Assembly: GCF_016518545.1 (NCBI RefSeq)
Contig: NZ_JACVTO010000021.1
Coordinates: forward strand, 1-64,000
From: Pseudomonas sp. S30
Lineage (GTDB): Bacteria; Pseudomonadota; Gammaproteobacteria; Pseudomonadales; Pseudomonadaceae
Direction: 5' to 3'
Length of the DNA: 64,000 bases
The notes below the pieces were generated by a model. The model saw only the letters and a list, made by a program, of their open reading frames with translations, was not told where the DNA came from and made no database searches. Position numbers and translations under genes: made by a program. This document shows, in pieces, positions 33,832 through 41,500 of this stretch (positions are counted from its first letter, which is position 1; the number at the start of each line of letters is the position of its first letter).

Positions 33832-34769
33832 TGGCCGTTTCTCGAGCGCTGGTCGAGCGCGGCGCGCAGTTGCTCGATCATCTCGCTTTGCGTGCTCAGC
33901 GGCATCAGCACCACCCGCAACTTCTGCGCCAGTACCTCCCAGCGCTGGACACGCGCCTCGGCCTGCTGGCGATAGAGCTGGCGCAGGTTGGCGTCGAGGG
34001 TATCGAGTTCGAGCTGGGCGCCGCGTTGCGCGAAGCGCAGCAGCCCGGCAGCGGGCAGGGCGTGGTCGAGCGGATCGCTGACCGGCATCAGCAGCAGGTC
34101 GCAATGGCGCGAGAGCATGGCCAGGTGCTGCTGCGCCGCCTCGGTCAGGGCGCGCTCGTCGCAGATGACGATGGCCAGACTGCCGGGGCGCAGCACCTCG
34201 CGTGCCCGGCGCAGGGCCAGGCCCAGGCTGTCGGCCTGGCCCAGGGCCTCGGTGTGCAGCGACTGGTTGGTCCGCGCCAGCCGATTGAGCAATTGCAGCA
34301 AGCTCTGCTTGCTGCGTCGCGGCTTGATCTCGTGGTGCTCATGGTCGCCGAACACCAGGCCGCCGATGCGGTCGTTGTGCCCCAGCGCCGCCCAGCCGAA
34401 CAGGGCGGCGGCCTGGGCCGCGAGCACCGACTTGAACATCAGCCCCGAGCCGAAGAACAGGCGCTGGCTCTGCTCCACCAGAATGAAGATCGGCCGCTCG
34501 CGCTCCTCGTGAAATAGCTTGGTGTGCGGTTCCTGGGTGCGAGCGGTGACCCGCCAGTCGATGTTGCGCACATCGTCACCGGCCTGGTAGACCCGCACCT
34601 GGTCGAAGTCCACGCCGCGTCCGCGCAGCTTGGAATGGTGCAGCCCCACCAGCGGGCTGCGCTGGCCCGGCCGGGAGAACAGCTGGATCTCGCGCACGCG
34701 GTGGCGCATGTCGATCAGCTCGGCCAGGCCGATGCGAATCCCGGGTTCGGTGAGGTAGGCGGTGGGCAT
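33828..34769 (-). CDS. DUF58 protein of MoxR/Bat operon
   Basis: 313 residues, cytoplasmic, VWA-like. The family motif YQAGDDVRNIDWRVTART occurs at about 61-78, followed by KLFHEERERPIFILVEQSQ. DUF58 proteins accompany MoxR ATPases almost universally. Five bases separate it from the moxR stop. Confidence 0.92.
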   Translation of the reverse strand: MPTAYLTEPGIRIGLAELIDMRHRVREIQLFSRPGQRSPLVGLHHSKLRGRGVDFDQVRVYQAGDDVRNIDWRVTARTQEPHTKLFHEERERPIFILVEQSQRLFFGSGLMFKSVLAAQAAALFGWAALGHNDRIGGLVFGDHEHHEIKPRRSKQSLLQLLNRLARTNQSLHTEALGQADSLGLALRRAREVLRPGSLAIVICDERALTEAAQQHLAMLSRHCDLLLMPVSDPLDHALPAAGLLRFAQRGAQLELDTLDANLRQLYRQQAEARVQRWEVLAQKLRVVLMPLSTQSEMIEQLRAALDQRSRNGQ

Positions 34770-34774
34770 GAGGG

Positions 34775-35734
34775 TCAGGCGACGGCGACGACGTCGAGGA
34801 TCCGCTGCACCACGCGGTCCTGGTCGACGCCGGCCGCTTCGGCCTCGAACGACAGGATGACGCGATGGCGCAGCACGTCGAACAGCACCGCCTGGATGTC
34901 CTCGGGGCTGACGAAGTCGCGTCCGGCCAGCCAGGCGTGGGCCCGTGCGCAGCGGTCCAGGGCGATCGAACCACGGGGGCTGGCGCCATAGGCGATCCAG
35001 TCCGCCAGCTCGGCATCGAACTTGCCTGGGGTGCGGGTGGCCATGACCAGTTGCACCAGGTATTCCTCCACCGCATCGGCCATGTACAGCCCGAGAATCT
35101 CCCGCCGCGCGGCGAAGATCGCCTGCTGGCTGACCTGGCGCTCCGGCTTGACCTCGCCGCCCAGCGCCTCGCCGCGGGCCTGCTGAAGGATGCGCCGCTC
35201 CACGGCGGCATCCGGGAAGCCGATCTTCACGTGCATCAGGAAGCGGTCGAGCTGGGCCTCGGGCAGGGGATAGGTGCCTTCCTGCTCGATCGGGTTCTGC
35301 GTGGCCATCACCAGGAACAAAGGCGACAGCTCGTAGGTGCTGCGCCCGACACTCACCTGGCGTTCGGCCATGGCCTCCAGCAGCGCCGACTGGACCTTGG
35401 CCGGAGCCCGGTTGATTTCGTCGGCCAGCACCAGGTTGTGGAAGATCGGGCCCTGCTGGAACACGAAGCTGCCGGTTTCCGGACGGTAGATTTCGGTGCC
35501 GGTGATGTCCGCCGGCAGCAGGTCGGGGGTGAACTGGATGCGGTGGAACTGCGCCTCGATGCCTTCGGCCAGCTCCTTGATGGCCTTGGTCTTGGCCAGG
35601 CCAGGCGCGCCCTCGACCAGCATGTGGCCGTCGGCCAGGAGCACGATCAGCAGACGATCGACCAGCTTCTCCTGGCCAAGGATCTGCGAGGAGAGAAAAG
35701 TGCGCAGCGCGATCAGCGCTTCACGGTGTTCCAT
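34775..35734 (-). CDS. MoxR-family AAA+ ATPase
   Basis: 319 residues. Walker A GAPGLAKT is at 42-49, Walker B LVLADEIN ends at 108, sensor MATQNPIEQEGTYPLPEAQLDRF follows, and the C-terminal lid is complete. MoxR ATPases act as chaperones for VWA proteins, here encoded next door. The first gene of the operon moxR, DUF58, DUF4381, batA, batB/C, batD. ATG 35734 has AGGA about 11 bases before it; a longer in-frame reading is not supported. Confidence 0.95.
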   Translation of the reverse strand: MEHREALIALRTFLSSQILGQEKLVDRLLIVLLADGHMLVEGAPGLAKTKAIKELAEGIEAQFHRIQFTPDLLPADITGTEIYRPETGSFVFQQGPIFHNLVLADEINRAPAKVQSALLEAMAERQVSVGRSTYELSPLFLVMATQNPIEQEGTYPLPEAQLDRFLMHVKIGFPDAAVERRILQQARGEALGGEVKPERQVSQQAIFAARREILGLYMADAVEEYLVQLVMATRTPGKFDAELADWIAYGASPRGSIALDRCARAHAWLAGRDFVSPEDIQAVLFDVLRHRVILSFEAEAAGVDQDRVVQRILDVVAVA

Positions 35735-35890
35735 GGTCGGTGGGTTCCTGGGTGGGGGCCGGGCGCTTTGACTGCAAGCGGTCTGCGGGCAGGGGCCCAT
35801 ACTTTAATCCATCCAGGGGGGTGGCGACCAATGGCCGCCTGAAAATAACCTGCTGCCTGAGCTTGCGCTGCCCTGGCGCCCGGCCTGGCG

Positions 35891-37240
35891 TCAGAGGAAC
35901 ACGAACTTGGCGATGAAGATCAGGCACAGCACCCACAGGCTCGCGGAAATGTCGCGGAACTTGCCCGTGCCGGCCTTGAGCGCCACGTAGCTGATGAAGC
36001 CCAGGGCGATGCCGTCGGCGACCGAGAAGGTCAGCGGCATTATGATCACCGTGACGATGGCCGGAATGCTGTCGGTGGCCTCGTCCCATTCGATGTGCGC
36101 CAGGCTGCCCATCATCAGCATCGCCACGTAGATCAGCGCGCCGGAGGTGGCGTAGGCGGGGATCATCCCGGCCAGCGGCGCGAAGAACATCGCCGCGACG
36201 AACAACAGGCCGACCACCACGGCGGTGAGCCCGGTACGCCCGCCCGCGGCCACGCCGGCGGCGCTTTCGACATAGCTGGTCACCGGCGGCACGCCCACGG
36301 CAGCGCCGAAGACGCTCGAAGCGCTGTCGGCCTTCAGCGCCCGCGACAGGTTTTCGATGCGTCCGTCCGCCGCCACCAGGTTGGCGCGCTGGGCCACCCC
36401 CATGAGGGTGCCGGCGGTGTCGAACATGTGCACGAACAGAAAGGCCAGCACCACGCTGATCATGCTGACGCTGAACACGCCGGCCAGGTCCATCGCCAGC
36501 CAGGTGGGCGCCAGGCTCGGCGGCAGCGACAACACCCCGCCATACTGCACCAGCCCCAGGCCCCAGCCGACCAGGGTCACAGCGACGATGCTGATGAGGA
36601 TGGCGCCGAACACGCGGTGATAGCTCAGCACCGCGATCAGCAGAAAGCACAGCGCCGCGAGCAAGGGCGCAGGCTCGTGCAGCGAGCCCAGGCGGATCAG
36701 CGTGGCCGGGCTGGCGACGATGATCCCGGCGGTCTTCAGCCCGATCAGCCCGAGAAACAGCCCGACCTCCGCGCCCATGGCATGGCGCAGGCTCAGGGGA
36801 ATGCTGCTGAGCAGCCATTCGCGCACCCGCGACAGGGTCAGGACCATGAACAGCACGCCCGAGACGAACACCGCGCCCAGGGCCGTCTGCCAGCTGTAGC
36901 CCAGGGTGCCGACCACGGTATAGGTGAAGAAGGCGTTGAGCCCCATGCCCGGTGCCAGGCCCACCGGCCAGTTGGCGTACAGCCCCATCAACAGACAGCC
37001 CAGGGCGGCGGCGATGCAGGTGGCGACGAAGGCGGCGCCGTGATCGATTCCGGCATCGGCCATGATGTTGGGATTGACGAAGATGATGTAGGCCATGGTG
37101 ATGAAGGTGGTCACCCCGGCGATCAGCTCGGTTCTGACGCTGGTGCCGTGGTGCTTGAGCCTGAAGAGGCGCTCCAGCCAGCCCGGCTTGGGCGCCGCGG
37201 CCAGATCCAGCGTGGGGGCTTGGGATTTGCGACTGTGCAC
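35891..37240 (-). CDS. NCS2/AzgA-family purine permease
   Basis: 449 residues with 12-14 membrane helices. Family motifs: AYIIFVNPNIM after helix 1, NWPVGLAPGMGLNAFFTYTVV, and FVHMFDTAGTLMGVAQRANL. It belongs to the AzgA-like subgroup of guanine/hypoxanthine/adenine proton symporters. The start is GTG 37240, with GAGGAG about 8 bases before it; an upstream codon 15 residues earlier has no ribosome site. The role in purine uptake fits the divergent GntR regulator and the guaD-xdh genes. Upstream lies the 18-bp motif shared with xdhA. Confidence 0.93.
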   Translation of the reverse strand: MHSRKSQAPTLDLAAAPKPGWLERLFRLKHHGTSVRTELIAGVTTFITMAYIIFVNPNIMADAGIDHGAAFVATCIAAALGCLLMGLYANWPVGLAPGMGLNAFFTYTVVGTLGYSWQTALGAVFVSGVLFMVLTLSRVREWLLSSIPLSLRHAMGAEVGLFLGLIGLKTAGIIVASPATLIRLGSLHEPAPLLAALCFLLIAVLSYHRVFGAILISIVAVTLVGWGLGLVQYGGVLSLPPSLAPTWLAMDLAGVFSVSMISVVLAFLFVHMFDTAGTLMGVAQRANLVAADGRIENLSRALKADSASSVFGAAVGVPPVTSYVESAAGVAAGGRTGLTAVVVGLLFVAAMFFAPLAGMIPAYATSGALIYVAMLMMGSLAHIEWDEATDSIPAIVTVIIMPLTFSVADGIALGFISYVALKAGTGKFRDISASLWVLCLIFIAKFVFL

Positions 37241-37314
37241 GGTGGGTACTCCTCGGGTCGTTATTGTTGTTGGGGAGCGCTGCACCTGCGCACCAGGCGG
37301 CAGCTGCAGATGGT

Positions 37315-37336
37315 TTCCTGACTGAAAGGTCAGGAA
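37315..37336 (-). promoter_or_regulatory. Candidate purine-regulon operator upstream of permease
   Basis: TTCCTGAC (37315-37322) and GTCAGGAA (37329-37336) are a perfect 8-bp inverted repeat with a 6-base spacer. The core CTGACTGAAAGGTCAGGA matches 16 of 18 bases of a site upstream of xdhA and lies at nearly the same distance from the start codon (78-95 bp here, 74-91 bp there). Confidence 0.65.
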
Positions 37337-37357
37337 CCTGGTCGAGGGATTATGCTT

Positions 37358-37367
37358 TTGTGTACAA
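37358..37367. promoter_or_regulatory. Candidate GntR-type operator 1
   Basis: TTGTGTACAA, an imperfect dyad (TTGT/ACAA) of the kind bound by FadR-subfamily GntR regulators, in the AT-rich part of the 330-bp gap between the permease and the GntR gene. The rest of the gap (37241-37570) holds the permease leader and ribosome site, the inverted repeat at 37315 and the regulator's leader; no gene is seen in it. Confidence 0.45.
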
Positions 37368-37456
37368 ATAAATCAAATGATGTTTTAGCGTTTGTACCCA
37401 CCCTGGCAGTTCAATGGGCTTAGCGGACGAATGCCTACCTGCAGAAACGCCTCAGC

Positions 37457-37466
37457 CTGTGTACAA
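37457..37466. promoter_or_regulatory. Candidate GntR-type operator 2
   Basis: CTGTGTACAA shares TGTGTACAA with the site at 37358. It lies about 105 bp before the GntR start codon, where autoregulation would act. A partial third copy, TTTGTACC, is at 37391. Confidence 0.4.
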
Positions 37467-37570
37467 TGCGTCGATACTTCGGTCCTTTTTCAACCCCAGG
37501 ACTTGCCAGCCACCCTGCGACCGGTATTACAGTCGAGACTCCCTGGCCGATCCCTTGTGCTCGAGCGCCC

Positions 37571-38326
37571 ATGAACGAACAGCTGCAACCTCTGAAGAAG
37601 CCTGCGCGCCCTGCCAAGGCCGGCCGTAGCGGCACCCAGGACGACATCGTCTACGCACACATCTTCGAGGCCATCCTCGAACAGCGGCTGGCGCCGGGTA
37701 CCAAGCTGAGCGAGGAAGCACTGGGCGAGATCTTCGGCGTCAGTCGCACCATCATCCGCCGCGCGTTGTCGCGCCTGGCCCATGAAAGCGTGGTGCTGCT
37801 GCGGCCCAATCGCGGCGCGGTGGTCGCCAGCCCGACGGTGGAAGAGGCGCGCCAGGTGTTCTTCTCGCGGCGCATGGTCGAGCGTGCCATCACCGAACTG
37901 GCCGTGCAGCATGCCAGTGCCGAACAGCTCGGCGAGCTGCGGCAGATGGTGCGTGAGGAGCGCGACAGCTTTTCCCGCGGCGACCGCGGGGCCGGCATTC
38001 GCCTGTCCGGGGAATTCCATCTCAAGCTGGCCGAGGCCGCCGGCAACGCACCGCTGATCAGCTTCCAGCGCAGCCTGGTCTCGCAGACCTCGCTGATCAT
38101 CGCCCAGTACGAAAGCGGTAACCGCTCGCACTGCTCGTACGATGAGCACCTGCAACTGATCGACGCCATCGAGGCGCGAGATACCGAGCGTGCGGTGAGC
38201 CTGATGATGCACCACATGGACCATATCGACAGCAAGCTCAACCTCGACGAAGACAGCGCCTCCGATGACTTGCACGCGGTCTTTTCGCACCTGCTGAAAA
38301 AACCCAAGGCGGCGCTCAAGTCCTGA
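37571..38326 (+). CDS. GntR-family regulator, FCD subgroup
   Basis: 251 residues. Winged helix-turn-helix at about 28-95 (DIVYAHIFEAILEQRLAPGTKLSE, IFGVSRTIIRRALSRLAHESVV, RPNRGAVVASPT). C-terminal FCD ligand domain with the metal/effector His pattern: FHLKLAEAAGN, SYDEHLQLIDAIEARD and MMHHMDHID. Divergent from the purine permease, and followed after a toxin-like insertion by guaD-xdhCBA, so it probably responds to a purine or purine breakdown product. ATG 37571 opens MNEQLQPLKKP. Confidence 0.93.
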   Translation: MNEQLQPLKKPARPAKAGRSGTQDDIVYAHIFEAILEQRLAPGTKLSEEALGEIFGVSRTIIRRALSRLAHESVVLLRPNRGAVVASPTVEEARQVFFSRRMVERAITELAVQHASAEQLGELRQMVREERDSFSRGDRGAGIRLSGEFHLKLAEAAGNAPLISFQRSLVSQTSLIIAQYESGNRSHCSYDEHLQLIDAIEARDTERAVSLMMHHMDHIDSKLNLDEDSASDDLHAVFSHLLKKPKAALKS

Positions 38327-38520
38327 GCCGGGGCACGCGACTCAGGCTGGTCTGTGCAGACTTCGTACCCGGTGACAGTGCGCTGAAGATGGCTGGGCGT
38401 CGCCAGCCGCAAGTGCCTTGCCTGAACGCTGTCGGCAGTTTCGAAGCACAGCCCAGGCACGCCATCGCCCGGCGCGTGCGTTAAGCCACTACCACTGCTC
38501 GAGGCGGCTGGCAGTCCAGA

Positions 38521-38535
38521 TTGACAGCTTGTCAA
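38521..38535. repeat. Inverted repeat just before toxin-like gene
   Basis: TTGACA and TGTCAA flank GCT, ending four bases before the ribosome-binding GGAG (38539-38542) of the 1627-codon gene. TTGACA could also be a -35 box, but no matching -10 is clear downstream. It may be an operator or a small RNA hairpin limiting translation. Confidence 0.4.
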
Positions 38536-38550
38536 CCTGGAGCCGACCAC

Positions 38551-41500
38551 ATGCAGCCACTCGATCATCTTCTCGAAACCCTGCCCTGTGCACAGGGCAA
38601 CGAGCCCGAACCCGTAGCAGCCGAGATGCAGCAGGCCTTGGACGAGCTGCGCAAGGCGCTGGCCGACGCCGATGACCCGATTCTGTGCCTGAACCAGACG
38701 ATAATGGCCCTCGACGCGCTGGCGCTCGGCGATGACCACTGGACCACGGTGCTTCCCGACGCGTTGCGCGCACACGGACCGCTCGCCGAGCAGCATGCCG
38801 ATCACTGGCGCGAAGCGGCGCGACAACTGGCCGTGTCACAGGCCGAGGAGTACACCGAACTGCTGAATCTGGGTAGTCAACCGGCACGTTATCCGCGTCA
38901 GTTGCTCGACGACCGCCAGCAGCTTCACCAGGCGCGCCTGCATGCGCGCTTTGGCCAGGCCGCGCCAGATGAGGCTCGCCTCAAACCCTGGCGCACCCTG
39001 CTCGCCGACCGACAGGCTGCCTGGAAGCGCGCGCGCGAGATCATCCTGGCCGAGCCGGAAACCTGGCGGCAGGCCGCGAGTCGGCTCGCTACCGTCACAG
39101 TGCAGGCGATGCGTGCCGAATCGGCACTGCAAGCCCTGGAGACGGATCAACCCGCCAGCGACCTGTTCGCCGCGGATGGACAGATCCAGTGGCTGGCGGT
39201 CGAGGCCGCACAACAGCGGTTACCTGGGGTGTGGGTGATGACCGAGCGGCACGCGTGGTCGACCGGCCGGCGTGATCGGCCGCTGTGGATCTGGATGCAG
39301 GGCGAAGGGGGTGGCCTGGCCTGTGCAGGGGAGCGTGACGAGGTGCTCGACCGTCTGGCCTTCACCTTGCGCGAAGGCGCACTGCCGGCGGCGGCCGCAT
39401 TGCCGGATCTCGAGCCAGACCAGGACCAGGCGCTGCGTCTGGTGGCGGTCGAGCAAGGCTTGCCCGAGCTGCTGGCGGCTACACTGGAGCACTGGCTGGC
39501 GGACCTGGCCAGCGCCACCCCCGAGCTTCACGAACAGCGCCTGGAGCTGGCGCGCGCAGCATTGGCGGTGCCAGCCGACACCTGCCGCCAGGTGGCCCTG
39601 AGCCTGGCCGAGCGACAATGGCAGGCAGATGCCCTGATCGAATATCTACCCTCCTGGGTGCTGTCGCGCAGCGATGCGCAACGCGCGGAGTATGCCCGTA
39701 GCCTGCAGGAATATCATGGTGCCGCGCTGGCGCTGGAGTTCCATCTGCTTGGCGAGGCGCCAGCGTTTTCGACCTGGGCAGGGAATTTGCTCAAGGCGCG
39801 TATCCAGAAGGACCTGGGCATCGAACTGGAGATCGACGAGATCCTGTTGTGGCGCCCCGATCCGACCATGGACCTGTCGTTGCCGTATCTGCCGAGCACG
39901 GTGGCCGAGGTGGCCTGTGAAAGCTTCGACCCAGACAGCGACGAAGAATACACCCGCCTGGATCTGGCGCGTTGGCATATAGAAGGCATCGACCACGATT
40001 ACCTGGCGCGGGTATTGCCAGAGCTCGATCCGCTCAAGCAGTACGAGCGCAAGCTGCGCGCGTTGTTCGAGCCGGAGTCGGCCGACGACCTGGAGCGCTT
40101 GCGGCGGCCATACATGCTCGAGCTCAAACTGCTGGCCCTGTCCGAGTACTGGCGGGGCAATCTGAGCGAGCGTGGCTCGCGGATGCTCGCACAGGCTGCC
40201 GAGGCGACTACGCGCGAGGCCTTGGAGGCGCTGGGCATGCGCCTGCACTGGCTGGTGGTGCACTCGACCCAGGAGTTGGGTGACACCCTCGAAGGCGCAT
40301 CGGCGCTGGTCGACGCGCAGGGGCATGCGTTGATCCACCTGCCGGATGCAACGACCCACGTGCGACTGATCGAACGTGACAGCCTCGAGGAGGCCCTGGC
40401 CTACCTGGCGTCGTGCATTGCCAGCACGCCGCAACTGGCGCTGTACGTCGCCCAGCGCAGCGGCACGCGCCCCTCCGCACTGCTGAGCTATCTGCAGGAG
40501 GCGGCGCTGCGCGGCTACAGCGGATACCTTCGCAGCGTGCCCACGCTGGAGCAGAGCCTGGTGGGCGTGCGATTGGCCGGGCGCTGCAACAGGCTGATCA
40601 ATCAGGCCAGGGAAAAGGGCCGCAGTCAGTTCGGCATCCGCCTGGACAATACCCATGCCAGCCACCTGCGCCACGTCGGCTACGTGTGGCTGGCCCTGGG
40701 GGTGGTTCCTGGGCTGGGGACCTGGCAGAGCGTCACCGCAATCTACGATGGCGCTCAGGAGGTCGTCGAATCCTGGCGCAGTGGCGACAGCATCCAGATG
40801 ATTCGCGGTACGCTGAGTGTCGCCCTGGGCCTGATCGATATCCTCATGACGGTCATCCCGGTGGGGTCATCGCTGTCGGCGGTGCGCCGGATCGTTCGCC
40901 AGGCCGTGCGCCAGCGGATGCTGAGCCAGCCGTGGCGTGGCTACGCCAGCGGGCAGCTGCTCCACGGCGCCGAGCCGTTGCGAGGGATCGACAGCGGTAC
41001 CTGGCGCCAGCACGGCAAGCAGTACATCTGGCAGGACTCCCGGGCCTATGAGGTCTACCGTCGCAGTGGCGAGGCGACGTTGCGTCTGCGTGCCACGCCT
41101 GGCCGATTGTACGAAGCGCCGGTACGCCGGGAAGGGGCGCGCTGGGTCATGCACACCGATGTCGGCTTGCGCGGTGGTGGCGGCAGGTTGACCGATGCCG
41201 AGCGCGTTTTCGCCGACTGGGGCCCAAATAGCCGACACCGGCCCTTTCGCGGCTTAACCCGTGCCAGCGCGCTGCATCGAGGACGTCAAGCGCTGGCGCG
41301 CTACGATTTCCCCGACAACCAGCGTCGGGTCGAGTTCGCCTATGCGCTGGTACAGGACGGCGTAGCCCCGGACTGGGCCACGCAATACCTGCGTACCGGT
41401 GCTCATCCGGTCCAGCCGGTCCCCCTCGACGGCTGGGAAGTCGTGCGCTGGAACCTGGGGCCAGGCGACACGGTGAGGTCAGGCGCGCGCGGCCGGGTGG

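Noticed and set aside
37241..37570. Purine riboswitch in the permease leader
   Set aside because: I find no conserved purine-riboswitch three-way junction core or paired loops; the dyads look like protein sites.
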